64,000 bases of DNA from an uncultured Acetatifactor sp. GTDB lineage: Bacteria > Bacillota > Clostridia > Lachnospirales > Lachnospiraceae. Each line of letters begins with the position of its first letter. Position 1 is the first letter of the stretch. Below, piece by piece: positions 26,400-36,168 of this stretch. Under the pieces are notes generated by a model. It ran no database searches. It was not told the DNA's origin and saw only the letters and a list, made by a program, of their open reading frames with translations. The DNA lies in NCBI GenBank assembly GCA_910578815.1, contig CAJTSE010000015.1, forward strand, positions 24,956 through 88,955. Direction: 5' to 3'. The position numbers were made by a program, and so were the translations under genes.

Positions 26400-28676
26400 A
26401 TGAAAAAAAGATTTCAAAAGATGTTGGCAGCAGGACTGGCTGTGCTGACTGCCGTTTCACTGGCCGCCTGCGGTGGAGATAACGGAAAGGCGGAGGGGGA
26501 TAATAAGCCTGCCGGGGGAGATGCCTTCGTCTATGTACCGGAATTTGTGGACTTAGGCGAAATCCGTATGTCAAATCCTATTTATGAGGGAGGAAAGCTG
26601 TATTACAGCAGCTGGAGCTATGATGAGGAAACCGGCGCCAGCAAAAATCCCGTTTTTCGGTATGATCCGGAAACAGGAAACGCGGAAGAGCTGCCGATGT
26701 GGAAGGATGCGGGAGAAAACGCTAATCCTCAGGCGATTGCGGTAGACGAAGACGGCAATATATATATAGCATGGTTGCGTGCCGTGTGGGACGAGAATGA
26801 TAATTATCATCAAGAAGCTACCCTGGCGAAATACGATCCCTCCGGCAGTACGGTTTTCCAGAAGGATCTGACGGAAGAGCTGACGGTGGACGGGCAGGAC
26901 AGATACATACAGCGCATAGCAGTGGACAGTGAGGGCATGATCTGCCTCATTTTTGAAGACAGCATCAGCGTTTACGACGGCGAAGGCAGCAGCCAGGGAA
27001 ACATAAGTCTTGACATCAGTTGGATTGATAGTGTATTTCGGGGGAATGACGGCAAGATATACATAACATATTATAATTGGAACGGTTCCGAGGGCGGAAG
27101 GGTAGCCGTGGAGGTGGACATTCCAGGGAAAAAGCTGGGCGCCTCTCATAAGATTCCGGAAAATGCAGAGACTGTGACAGCGGGTCCCGAAAAAAGTTTC
27201 TTAATGAGCGACCGTACCCAACTCCTAATGTTTGATCCGGAGACCGAAACCAGCGAGAAACTGTTGGACTGGCTGGACTGCAACGTCAACGGAGATTATG
27301 TGGAAATTGTGGGTACGGTGGCGGACGGCCGTCTGATGGCAGTTACCAGAGACTGGGGCACCGATAAAACGGAGATCGTATACCTGACGAAAACAAAAGC
27401 CTCCGAAGTGGCACAGAAGGAAGAAATTGTGATCGGCACCATGACCATGGATCAGGAACTGCGGGCGGCAGCGGTGGAATTTAACAAAAAAAATGAAAAA
27501 TATCATGTTTCCGTAAAGGAATATTACGACTATAACAGCGACATGGAATATAGCGACGCCATTACAAACATGAATAACGACATCACCTCCAAAAACGGCC
27601 CGGACATTCTGGCTCTGAACTCCGGTCAGATTGATATTGCACAGCTGGCGGAAAAAGGAGTTTTTGAGGATCTTGGGTCTTTTTTGGAGAAAAGCAGTAC
27701 TTTTAGCAGGGATTCCTTTGTGGAGAGTGTGTTGAGGGGCTATACCTACGACAACGTACTGATAGCCGTACCCAAGACCTTTCAGATTTCTGCGGTAGCA
27801 GCTAAGACCTCCCAGGTGGGGGATAAGATGGGCTGGTCCCTTGAGGATATTATGAATTTTGCGGCGGAGCATCCCAATGCGGAGCTTATGGAGTATGTCA
27901 CCCAGAGCGAGATGATGGGAGTCCTGCTGACCTTTAATCAAAATGCGTTTATTGACTGGGAGAAGGGCACCTGTAATTTTGATACGGCGGAATTCAGAAA
28001 GATTCTGGAGTTTTCAGCCAGCTTCCCGGAAGAGTATGATTATGATGAGGAAAGAGAAAACACGCCTACCAGGCTGGCTGCGGGTAAGCTGCTGCTGTAC
28101 ACGGACTCCATCAATAACTGCAGGGACATTCAGGTGGCCGAGGCTATGTTTAACGAGCCGGTGACCTATATCGGATTTCCGACCGCGGACGGAAGCGTGG
28201 GCTGTGTGATGAATGGCGGCGGCGCTTACGGTATCCTCTCCAAGTCAAAAAACAAGGACGGAGCCTGGGAATTTATCGAGAGCTATTTAAACGGTGAGGA
28301 TACTATTTTTTCCTGGGGCTTTCCTTCAATGAAGGAGAAGCTGGAAGCGCAAATTGAGGAAGCCATGGAGGTGAATTACTTAAAGGATGAGAATGGTGAA
28401 ATCGTAAAGGATGAGAACGGAGATCCTATTATAACGGGTATGGGCGGCTTTGGCTATGATGACTGGGAATATACCTATCATCCCTGTACGGAGGAAGAAA
28501 TGGCTACCCTGCGGGAGCTGATAGATGTGGCGCAGCCCATGCCTGCCAGCGACAATGAGGTTCTGTCCATTATTCAGGAAGAGGCAGCTCCTTACTATAA
28601 AGGGCAGAAGAGCCTGGATGAGGTGGTAAACACCATTCAGAGCCGGGTATCCATGTATGTGGGTGAAAACAGCTAA
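26400..28676 (+). CDS. Lipoprotein with N-terminal beta-rich domain and C-terminal solute-binding domain
   Basis: A 758-aa lipoprotein. The signal peptide ends in lipobox LAAC with lipidated C24. Residues ~40-335 are rich in YDPETG/VDEDGNIYI-type turns, which suggests a beta-propeller-like domain. From about 340 (IVIGTMTMDQELRAAAVEF) it resembles family-1 extracellular solute-binding proteins, ending in the segment SIIQEEAAPYYKGQKSLDEV shared with two other lipoproteins here (33472-36084 and 52098-54269). Two sugar-type permeases follow directly, so it probably delivers a carbohydrate-like ligand. The ligand is unknown. Confidence 0.88.
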   Translation: MKKRFQKMLAAGLAVLTAVSLAACGGDNGKAEGDNKPAGGDAFVYVPEFVDLGEIRMSNPIYEGGKLYYSSWSYDEETGASKNPVFRYDPETGNAEELPMWKDAGENANPQAIAVDEDGNIYIAWLRAVWDENDNYHQEATLAKYDPSGSTVFQKDLTEELTVDGQDRYIQRIAVDSEGMICLIFEDSISVYDGEGSSQGNISLDISWIDSVFRGNDGKIYITYYNWNGSEGGRVAVEVDIPGKKLGASHKIPENAETVTAGPEKSFLMSDRTQLLMFDPETETSEKLLDWLDCNVNGDYVEIVGTVADGRLMAVTRDWGTDKTEIVYLTKTKASEVAQKEEIVIGTMTMDQELRAAAVEFNKKNEKYHVSVKEYYDYNSDMEYSDAITNMNNDITSKNGPDILALNSGQIDIAQLAEKGVFEDLGSFLEKSSTFSRDSFVESVLRGYTYDNVLIAVPKTFQISAVAAKTSQVGDKMGWSLEDIMNFAAEHPNAELMEYVTQSEMMGVLLTFNQNAFIDWEKGTCNFDTAEFRKILEFSASFPEEYDYDEERENTPTRLAAGKLLLYTDSINNCRDIQVAEAMFNEPVTYIGFPTADGSVGCVMNGGGAYGILSKSKNKDGAWEFIESYLNGEDTIFSWGFPSMKEKLEAQIEEAMEVNYLKDENGEIVKDENGDPIITGMGGFGYDDWEYTYHPCTEEEMATLRELIDVAQPMPASDNEVLSIIQEEAAPYYKGQKSLDEVVNTIQSRVSMYVGENS

Positions 28677-28696
28677 ACAGATCAGAGGAATGTAAA

Positions 28697-29653
28697 GTGA
28701 ACAGGATAGTTAGAAAGAAAAGCCAAATAAAAAAACAGAACAAAAATGCCGATCAGTCAAGGCCGGAAAAGCAGCATATTAAAACCACACGGAGGACCAT
28801 GAAGCTAAAGCTAAGTTCGGGGGCGTTTATTGCCCCCAGCTTTATAGGCGTTATGCTGTTCTTTATTCTGCCCTTTATAGTGGTCATCTGGTATTCTATG
28901 GTAGACAATCCGGTCAGCGCTAATTTTGTCTTCATGGATAATTTCAAAAATATTGTGGCAAACTCTGCGTTTAAGAGGGCGGTGCGCAATACCGTGATGT
29001 TCTCCCTGGCGTCGGTGCCGCTGGCGGTGGTGTTGTCCTTGATTCTGGCCATCGTGCTGGAATCAAAAATACCCTTTAAGAGTCAGTTTCGTACTTTCTT
29101 CTTAAGTCCCATGATGGTGCCGGTGGCATCCATCGTATTGATTTGGCAGGTTTTGTTTCATTACAATGGATCCGTAAATGAGATTTTGATGAAGTTCGGT
29201 CTGGATAAAATCGACTGGATGAAGTCGGAATATGCTCTGGTAGTGGTTACCATTTTGTTTCTCTGGAAGAATTTGGGTTATAACATGATTTTGTTCATGG
29301 CGGCTCTTGCCAGCATCCCCAAGGATATTCTGGAGGTGGCCAGGCTGGAGAGCGCAACGGCCTTTCAGACTTTTTTTAAGATCAAAATCAGGTATTTGTC
29401 TTCTACACTGTTGTTTGTGACCATAATGTCGCTGATAAATTCCTTTAAAATTTTCAGGGAGGTATACTTGCTGACGGGAGATTACCCCACGGATACAATA
29501 TATATGCTGCAGCATTTCATGAACAACAAATTTCGGAATCTGGATTATCAGACCCTGTCCGCGGCGGCAATTTTGATGTCTATTGTTATGATTGTGATTA
29601 TCGGCATCCTGTTTATCGCGGAGGACAGATTCGGAAAGGATGTGGAAGGATGA
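28697..29653 (+). CDS. ABC permease, MalF/UgpA type
   Basis: A 318-aa inner-membrane permease of the carbohydrate-uptake (CUT1) type with six predicted helices after a basic N-terminal tail of about 40 residues. The EAA loop that docks the ATPase is seen near residue 215 (ASIPKDILEVARLESA). It starts at GTG 28697 behind AGAGGA and overlaps the next permease gene by ATGA. No ATPase gene is found nearby, so a shared MsmX-type ATPase encoded elsewhere is likely. Confidence 0.92.
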   Translation: MNRIVRKKSQIKKQNKNADQSRPEKQHIKTTRRTMKLKLSSGAFIAPSFIGVMLFFILPFIVVIWYSMVDNPVSANFVFMDNFKNIVANSAFKRAVRNTVMFSLASVPLAVVLSLILAIVLESKIPFKSQFRTFFLSPMMVPVASIVLIWQVLFHYNGSVNEILMKFGLDKIDWMKSEYALVVVTILFLWKNLGYNMILFMAALASIPKDILEVARLESATAFQTFFKIKIRYLSSTLLFVTIMSLINSFKIFREVYLLTGDYPTDTIYMLQHFMNNKFRNLDYQTLSAAAILMSIVMIVIIGILFIAEDRFGKDVEG

Positions 29654-30555
29654 TTTCCAGGAAACAAACCAAAAAGTTTTTCAAAGGCACCAGGCTTGCA
29701 CTTGGTACTGCCGTGGCAGCAGTTTTTGCCATTTTGTTCCTGACTCCCATTGTATTGACGATCACGAACTCCTTTATGTCGGCGTCGGAGATCTCGTCAA
29801 ATTATGGTTCGGTCTTTGCCACCAACAGCAGCGGCGGAAAGGTTTACATATCGGAAAGGGTAAATTTGAAATTTATTCCGGATATGGTTTCCTTCAGTCA
29901 GTATGTGACGGTGCTTTTTAAGAGCCCGGATTATTTATATAAATTTTGGAATTCCGTGGCGCTTGTGGGGCCTATAGTGGTGTTTCAGCTGCTGGCAGCT
30001 TCCCTTGCTTCTTATGGATTTGCCAGATACCGAGGCAGAATCAGGGAGATTATCTTTTTTGCTTATATTATATTGATGCTGATGCCTTATCAGGTGACGC
30101 TGGTGCCAAACTATCTTGTCAGCGACTGGTTAAAGCTTTTGGACACCAACTGGTCTATTTGGCTGCCAGGTATTTTTTCTCCCTTTGCGGTGTTTCTGCT
30201 GACGAAGTTCATGCGGCGTATTCCAGAGTCCGTGATCGAGGCGGCACAGATAGACGGAGCGGGAGAATGGCAGATATATAAAAAGATTTGTATGCCCCTA
30301 TGTAAGGGTGCCATCTGCTCCGCGGCTATACTGGTGTTTATTGACTATTGGAATATGGTGGAGCAGCCGCTGATCCTGCTGTCCGATGCGGAGAAGCATC
30401 CTTTGTCCGTATTCTTAAGTAAGATCAATGCAGGAGAGATCGGACTGGCATTTGCGGTGGCAACGATCTACATGGTGCCCAGTCTGTTGATCTTTCTGTA
30501 CGGAGAGGATTATCTCGTGAACGGCATCACTTATCAGGGCGGCATTAAAGGCTAA
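29650..30555 (+). CDS. ABC permease, MalG/UgpE type
   Basis: A 301-aa permease, second half of the CUT1-type pair. Six helices are predicted. The EAA loop lies near residue 190 (RRIPESVIEAAQIDGAGEWQ), a textbook MalG-type signature. The extracellular loop after helix 1 (~40-85) is longer than usual and Ser/Asn-rich. Start overlaps the previous stop by four bases, indicating coupled translation and a 1:1 heterodimer. Confidence 0.93.
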   Translation: MISRKQTKKFFKGTRLALGTAVAAVFAILFLTPIVLTITNSFMSASEISSNYGSVFATNSSGGKVYISERVNLKFIPDMVSFSQYVTVLFKSPDYLYKFWNSVALVGPIVVFQLLAASLASYGFARYRGRIREIIFFAYIILMLMPYQVTLVPNYLVSDWLKLLDTNWSIWLPGIFSPFAVFLLTKFMRRIPESVIEAAQIDGAGEWQIYKKICMPLCKGAICSAAILVFIDYWNMVEQPLILLSDAEKHPLSVFLSKINAGEIGLAFAVATIYMVPSLLIFLYGEDYLVNGITYQGGIKG

Positions 30556-30620
30556 CCACGGCAAAACGGTAATTGTGGACATAATAAAATATATATAAGG
30601 TAAGAGGGAAGGAAAAGAAA

Positions 30621-32300
30621 ATGAAAGAGAACGAGAAGAACAAAAGGGAATGGGTGAAGACGGCAGCCATCATATTCTTGTCAGTCATGCTTGTGCTGAC
30701 GTTTTTCGCTCAGACTATCATGAATTATTCTCTGCCGGAGGTGGCTACCAGCTATGTTCAGGCGGGTACCATCACAGCGAAGATCAGGGGTACCGGAACG
30801 GTGGAGAGCGGTGATCCTTACGAGGTAAAGGTTACCGAATCCAGAAAAGTAGCCAGTGTGGCCGTGGTGCAGGGACAGACCGTAGAAAAAGGGCAGGTCC
30901 TTCTTTATCTGGAGGATGCGGAGAGCGACGAATTGAAGGCTGCCAAAGAAGCGTTGGAAACGGCTCAGAATGAGTATGAGCTTGCTTTGCTCAAAGCAGA
31001 AATAACTTCATCCAACATTTATTCCGCTAACGAGGACGTATCCTCAGACGTGTATCGTCAACAGATCACCAACGCCCAGGGAGCGGTGAAAAAAGCGGAA
31101 AACGATGTGAAGGCAGCCAAGGATGCACTGGAGGCGGCTCAGGGGGCGTTGAAGCCTTATGAGCAGAAGGTGGCGGAGATCGACGGACTGATCGGCGCTT
31201 ATCAAAATCAGATTTCACATGACAGCAATGAAGACGTTATAAAGCGTAGCCAGCAGAATGTTACAAATACTAAGGCAGCATATGACGCGGCATATGCTGC
31301 TTGGGAGAAAGCCAATGATGAACTGTTCGCAGCTTCCGTGTCGGGCGGAGATCTCACACCCTATCAGTCGGCAGTGACCATTGCGGAAGCAGAGAAAAAC
31401 AACAAATATAATGAGTATGAAAAGGCATTAAAAAGTGAGAATGACAGAGCGGCGGCGGTCAACAATTTGTCTGCGGGCAAGGCGGACCTGGAGCTGCAAA
31501 AATCCATTGTGGAGAGAGAAAAGGCAACAGCGGAGGCTGCGGTAAAGGAGAAGGAAGCTGCCGTAACCGCGGCAGAAGCTGTGGTTACGGAAAAAACCGA
31601 GAAGCTGAACGAGCTGGTGGGTAATATTGGAAATGTGATGGGGCTGGAGCAGATGCTGGATAAGATTGCCAAAGCACAGCAAACCGTGGAGGAACTGACA
31701 GCCAAGTCCACAAACGCTACCGTTAATGCGGACATTGCGGGCACGGTTACCCAGATCAATGTGAAGGCTGGCAATAAGACCGATGCGGCTACGCCGGTGA
31801 TGGTGCTGCAGCCGGAGGGAGCGGGATATACCTTAAGCTTTTCCGTTACGAATGAGCAGGCAAAGCGGCTTTCCGTGGGAGATCGGGCAGATCTGGTAAA
31901 TGCCTGGAGATATGATGACGTTGAGGTGACGCTGGCGAGCATTAAGCCGGATAAGCAGGATCCGGGCCAGAAGAAGCAGCTTACCTTTAATGTGACCGGC
32001 AATGTTACCGCAGGGCAGACCTTTAATATTTCCGTGGGGCAAAAAAGTGCCAATTATGACCTGATCGTTCCCAACAGCGCTATTCGTGAGGACAGCAACG
32101 GCAAGTTTATCCTGATTGTGGAAAGCAAGTCGGCTCCCTTTGGCAACCGTTATATGGCTACCCGTGTGGATGTAGAGGTACTGGCTAGTGATGAAACTCA
32201 GTCCGCCATTTCGGCAGGCTTAAACGGCTATGAGTATGTAATCACTACTTCAAATAAGCCTGTGGAAGCCGGCAAGCAGGTGAGACTGCCGAATAACTAA
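30621..32300 (+). CDS. HlyD-family membrane fusion/adaptor protein
   Basis: A 559-aa protein with one N-terminal membrane helix (~13-33), a split biotinyl-lipoyl-like domain (GTGTVESGDPYEVKV and later NADIAGTVTQINVKAGNKT near 370), a long coiled coil in between (~105-365) and a C-terminal beta-barrel part. This is the adaptor architecture of RND/MacAB-type systems. In a Gram-positive cell it would extend from the membrane into the wall. The next gene encodes a MacB-like periplasmic-core protein, so the two probably act together. Confidence 0.88.
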   Translation: MKENEKNKREWVKTAAIIFLSVMLVLTFFAQTIMNYSLPEVATSYVQAGTITAKIRGTGTVESGDPYEVKVTESRKVASVAVVQGQTVEKGQVLLYLEDAESDELKAAKEALETAQNEYELALLKAEITSSNIYSANEDVSSDVYRQQITNAQGAVKKAENDVKAAKDALEAAQGALKPYEQKVAEIDGLIGAYQNQISHDSNEDVIKRSQQNVTNTKAAYDAAYAAWEKANDELFAASVSGGDLTPYQSAVTIAEAEKNNKYNEYEKALKSENDRAAAVNNLSAGKADLELQKSIVEREKATAEAAVKEKEAAVTAAEAVVTEKTEKLNELVGNIGNVMGLEQMLDKIAKAQQTVEELTAKSTNATVNADIAGTVTQINVKAGNKTDAATPVMVLQPEGAGYTLSFSVTNEQAKRLSVGDRADLVNAWRYDDVEVTLASIKPDKQDPGQKKQLTFNVTGNVTAGQTFNISVGQKSANYDLIVPNSAIREDSNGKFILIVESKSAPFGNRYMATRVDVEVLASDETQSAISAGLNGYEYVITTSNKPVEAGKQVRLPNN

Positions 32301-32323
32301 TCTTGATGGAAATGAGGCAAGCA

Positions 32324-33475
32324 ATGAAGCTGACAATAAAAAAATTAGTATTGGGAATCAGCGGGGGAATTTCACTCCTGCTCTTCCTGATTCTGCTCTT
32401 TGTGACAAACCATCTGGTTAAGGAACAGGATTCACAAACAATGGCGGAGCGGTGGAGTGAAAAGAAGAATGTGGCCCAGGTCAGCTGCTTCTTTTCGGTA
32501 AATTCCGGGATCACGGAGGACCGGATCATAGAGTTTGAGCATTCCATTGATTCGGCGCTGACGGATGCCGCTGTGCTGCAGGAGTCAGAAAATCCCGGAG
32601 CCAGGCTATGGGCGGATGCTTATAGTGCGGACGGACGTATCATGCTCTCCAACGGAAAGTCTTCTTTGGAGGTGGATGCCATCGGTATCGGCGGGGATTT
32701 TTTTCTCTTTCATCCCTTGAAGCTGATTTCGGGTTCTTATTTTTCGGGAAATGATTTAATGCAGGATATTTGTATCATTGACCAGGATGCCGCGTGGCAG
32801 ATGTTCGGGTCCAATGATGTGGTGGGAATGACGTTGAATATTGGCGGAATCCCCCATATTGTGGCAGGCGTGGTGGAGAGACCGTCAGGAAGGCTGGAAG
32901 AAGCCGCAGGTTTGGATAGTACCCTTGTTTATGTCTCTTATCAGACTTTAAGCGAGCTGGGAAGCTGCAACGGCATCAATCATTTTGAAATCGTGATGCC
33001 GAATCCGGTAAAAAACTTTGCGGTAAATCTTGTCAGGGAAAAACTGGGAACCTCTGAAAAGGAAACGGAGGTTCTGGAAAATACCTCGCGTTATTCTTTC
33101 CTTTCCAGACTGAAACTGATTCCTGCTTTTGGCACCCGTTCCATGAACGGAAGAGCCATTATTTATCCCTATTGGGAAAATATTGCCAGGGGATATGAGG
33201 ATATTCTTGGTGTCATTACGCTATTCCAGATGCTGTTCCTGCTGTATACGGTATTGCTGGCTTTGGGCTTCTTTGGCAGCTGGTGGAAGCACAAGGGCTG
33301 GACGCTCAAGGATAAATGGCTGTTTGTGAAGGATAAAGCAGAGCGGGGCGTTGAGAAGCTGCGGGCAAGGCGTCTGGCCAGAAAGGCAGGTAGAAATGAG
33401 GACGCAGGAAATTTCCGAAAACCGCCAAAGGAAAAGCGGGTTAGAAAGAGTAGGAAACAGGGAGGAGAGAAATGA
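32324..33475 (+). CDS. MacB-like periplasmic core protein with only two membrane helices
   Basis: A 383-aa protein with a first membrane helix (~8-30), an extracellular MacB periplasmic-core-like domain (~40-280) and one further hydrophobic segment (~295-320), then a very basic cytosolic tail (Arg/Lys-rich, ~60 residues). A full FtsX/MacB permease has four helices and an ATPase partner; both the remaining helices and the ATPase are missing. The ATG at 32324 with GAGG 6 nt upstream is preferred; ATG 32306 or 32312 are possible. The stop overlaps the next start (ATGA). Confidence 0.72.
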   Translation: MKLTIKKLVLGISGGISLLLFLILLFVTNHLVKEQDSQTMAERWSEKKNVAQVSCFFSVNSGITEDRIIEFEHSIDSALTDAAVLQESENPGARLWADAYSADGRIMLSNGKSSLEVDAIGIGGDFFLFHPLKLISGSYFSGNDLMQDICIIDQDAAWQMFGSNDVVGMTLNIGGIPHIVAGVVERPSGRLEEAAGLDSTLVYVSYQTLSELGSCNGINHFEIVMPNPVKNFAVNLVREKLGTSEKETEVLENTSRYSFLSRLKLIPAFGTRSMNGRAIIYPYWENIARGYEDILGVITLFQMLFLLYTVLLALGFFGSWWKHKGWTLKDKWLFVKDKAERGVEKLRARRLARKAGRNEDAGNFRKPPKEKRVRKSRKQGGEK

Positions 33476-36084
33476 AAAAGTTGACAAAAAAAGGATTGAT
33501 AAGCAGGTGCCTTGCAATGGGGCTGACATTGGCAATGGCTGTAGGCTTATGTGCCTGTGGTGGAGGCGGAAATGAGTCGGATCCCAATCTGGCGAAGGAA
33601 AATGTCTACCGGATAAAGGAGATTGAACTTCCAGAGATGTATAACCCTGAAAGCGGAAATATGAGTGTTATGGCATCCGCTGTCAGGGACGGAAAAGTCA
33701 ATCTTCTTGTGTGGATCAGAGACTGGAACGCCGAGGTATATAACGAGTATGATTATCGTCTGATCACCATGAATGAGGACGGAAGCGACGCAAAGGTAAT
33801 ACCTCTTGAAATTCCAGGCACGGATGCCAATGAAGGAGAAGGAGACACCGCAGAAGAAATACCTGCAGATACTCCGGAAATACCGGAGGCCGAAACGGAG
33901 AATACGCCGTCAGAACCGGAGGAAGAGGATGAAACCGAGGGTGAAGATACCGAAGACGAAGATACCGAGGGAGGAATTTCCACCCTGCCTGCCGGGCCGA
34001 TTAGTCCGGGGGAAGGGAGTTTTAAGCCGAGTGTAAATGAGTATACCAATTATTCCGGTTTCTCCATGATGGCCGACGGTACGGTTTATGCACGGAAAAT
34101 GCACCGTACGGAAGACATGTCTGATCCTGAAAATTATATCTATAAGAATGAAACCAGCATATGCTGCTGGGATTCAGAGGGGAAGATGCTCCTGGACATC
34201 AGCCTGGGGGAGCAGGATGATTATACGTGGGTTAATTCCGTTATGGAAGGCTCGGACAATGCGCTGTATGTATTGCTTACGGTGAACAGTGAGGATTACA
34301 GTTCCACCGATTATTACAGGGTGCGTGTAGGGTTGGATGGAAATGTGGGCCAGCGTGAGAAGATTTCGGAGGACAGCAAGAAGCTGTTTACCAACAATGA
34401 TCAGATGATTTCACGTGGAGACGGCACGGCATTTATTTCCTTCAGGGATGAGGATGACTGGGCTAAGATGTTTTATACCATCTATGATGTGGCTGCGGAT
34501 AAGGCCGGCGAAATCAAGGATTTCCCCAGTGCCATCTCATATACATACGATTATAATGTGATGAGACCCGGACTTTCTCATGATCTGATCTATACGGGAA
34601 ACGGGGGCATATACTATTGGGATGAAGGAAATGAAGCAGGACAGCTTATGATGAACTATATCAATTCCGATGTGTATATAGAGAGCATGTATGGTCTTGT
34701 GGAGTTGAACAAGGATTCGTTTCTGGGATTTTTCCAGGAGGATTGGAACTCCGGTATGAAAGCCGGAATATTTACCCATGTTGCACCGGAGGATATTCAG
34801 GACAAGAAGGTGCTGGTGATGGCCGGTGAATATATTAATTCGGACCTGAAAAAGCGTGTCATTGAATATAATCGGAATAATCCGGATTATCGAATCGTCT
34901 TAAAGGAATATAACAGCTTCAATTCCTATGACGATTATACGGCGGGTATGACTAAGCTGAATAATGATGTGATTTCGGGAAACATGCCGGATATTCTGGT
35001 TTGCAACAGCGGCGGAAGCCTGCCGGTCAGCAATTATATTGCAAAGGGCTTAATCGCTGACATTGGCAAGTTGATTGAACAGGATGAAGAGCTGTCACAG
35101 GTGGAGTTCATGCAGAACGCCTTCGACGCTTATCGTGTGAACGGAAAGCTGTATTATATTGTTCCGGATTTTGAAATCTACACTATGATCGCAAAGAAAT
35201 CTTTGGTGGGTGACAGGGAGAACTGGACCATGGAGGATATGCAGCAAGTGCTGGCCGGCATGGATGAAGGAGCCAAGGCCTTCAGCGGAGATACCACCCG
35301 CAGCACTTTTATGAACATGGTGATGCGCTACTGCGGTAACCAGTTTGTAGATTTATCCACGGGTAAGTGTGCTTTTAATACGGAGGATTTTATCTCCATG
35401 ATGGAGTATGCAAAGGCTCTTCCTTCCGGGGATGAAAGTTCCAGTGACTACGACGAAGATTATTGGCAGGATTACTGGAGCAATTATGAGTCTCAGTACA
35501 GACAGAACAGGACATTGCTTCTGGAAGCAAATTTCTGGAGATTTGACAATCTGGCTTATACCATCAACGGCAGGATCGGCGAAGCGGTAAGCTATACGGG
35601 CTTCCCTACGGAGAGCGGGAACGGTTCCTATATCATGAGCAGTATAACCTATGTTCTTTCCGCTAAGTCAAAGAATCTGGATGAAGCTTGGAACTTCATG
35701 CGCCATTACCTGACAGAGGAGGTACAGGAAGAGGTAAATTACTTCCCGGTACGGAAGGATACGTTTTATGAGAAATCGAAAGAGGCTACACAGCGGCGAA
35801 CTTGGGAATATACCGATGAAAACGGTGAGACCCATACGGAATATGAGGATATGAGCATCTGGATCAATGGAGAGTCGGTGCCTTACGATCCTTTAAGTCA
35901 GGAACAGCTGGACGAACTCATTGCCTTTGTGGAATCCGTTCATAATCCCTATTATTATAATGAAGAGGTTATGAATATCATTAACGAAGAGATCGACGGA
36001 TTTTTCACGGGTCAGAAGCCGGCCAGGGACGTGGCGGATGTTATACAGAGAAGAGTACAGAATTACGTGGACGAGAATAGTTGA
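33472..36084 (+). CDS. Large lipoprotein with N-terminal beta-rich domain and solute-binding domain
   Basis: An 870-aa lipoprotein with lipobox LCAC and lipidated C29. An acidic Glu/Thr/Asp-rich insert (~120-165) interrupts the N-terminal domain; the rest of that half has beta-propeller-like turns. The solute-binding domain starts near residue 444 (KKVLVMAGEYINSDLKKRV). The C-terminus NIINEEIDGFFTGQKPARDV is clearly related to the ends of the lipoproteins at 26400-28676 and 52098-54269. Coupled by ATGA to the MacB-like gene, so it may supply ligand recognition to the adaptor pair as well as the permeases. Confidence 0.86.
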   Translation: MKKLTKKGLISRCLAMGLTLAMAVGLCACGGGGNESDPNLAKENVYRIKEIELPEMYNPESGNMSVMASAVRDGKVNLLVWIRDWNAEVYNEYDYRLITMNEDGSDAKVIPLEIPGTDANEGEGDTAEEIPADTPEIPEAETENTPSEPEEEDETEGEDTEDEDTEGGISTLPAGPISPGEGSFKPSVNEYTNYSGFSMMADGTVYARKMHRTEDMSDPENYIYKNETSICCWDSEGKMLLDISLGEQDDYTWVNSVMEGSDNALYVLLTVNSEDYSSTDYYRVRVGLDGNVGQREKISEDSKKLFTNNDQMISRGDGTAFISFRDEDDWAKMFYTIYDVAADKAGEIKDFPSAISYTYDYNVMRPGLSHDLIYTGNGGIYYWDEGNEAGQLMMNYINSDVYIESMYGLVELNKDSFLGFFQEDWNSGMKAGIFTHVAPEDIQDKKVLVMAGEYINSDLKKRVIEYNRNNPDYRIVLKEYNSFNSYDDYTAGMTKLNNDVISGNMPDILVCNSGGSLPVSNYIAKGLIADIGKLIEQDEELSQVEFMQNAFDAYRVNGKLYYIVPDFEIYTMIAKKSLVGDRENWTMEDMQQVLAGMDEGAKAFSGDTTRSTFMNMVMRYCGNQFVDLSTGKCAFNTEDFISMMEYAKALPSGDESSSDYDEDYWQDYWSNYESQYRQNRTLLLEANFWRFDNLAYTINGRIGEAVSYTGFPTESGNGSYIMSSITYVLSAKSKNLDEAWNFMRHYLTEEVQEEVNYFPVRKDTFYEKSKEATQRRTWEYTDENGETHTEYEDMSIWINGESVPYDPLSQEQLDELIAFVESVHNPYYYNEEVMNIINEEIDGFFTGQKPARDVADVIQRRVQNYVDENS

Positions 36085-36101
36085 TCGAAGATAAAGGAAC
36101 G

Positions 36102-36141
36102 AAAAAAGGTCCCTGCAGGAAAAGACGCGGGGGCCTTTTTT
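36102..36141 (+). terminator. Intrinsic terminator of the transport cassette
   Basis: A 15-pair stem with two G-U pairs (36102-36116 with 36127-36141) and a 10-nt loop; the 3' arm ends in T6. The A6 at its 5' side allows function in both directions, fitting the convergent gene that ends at 36169. Confidence 0.88.
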
Positions 36142-36168
36142 GCGCCGTCTGCAACAGTCGAAAATTTT

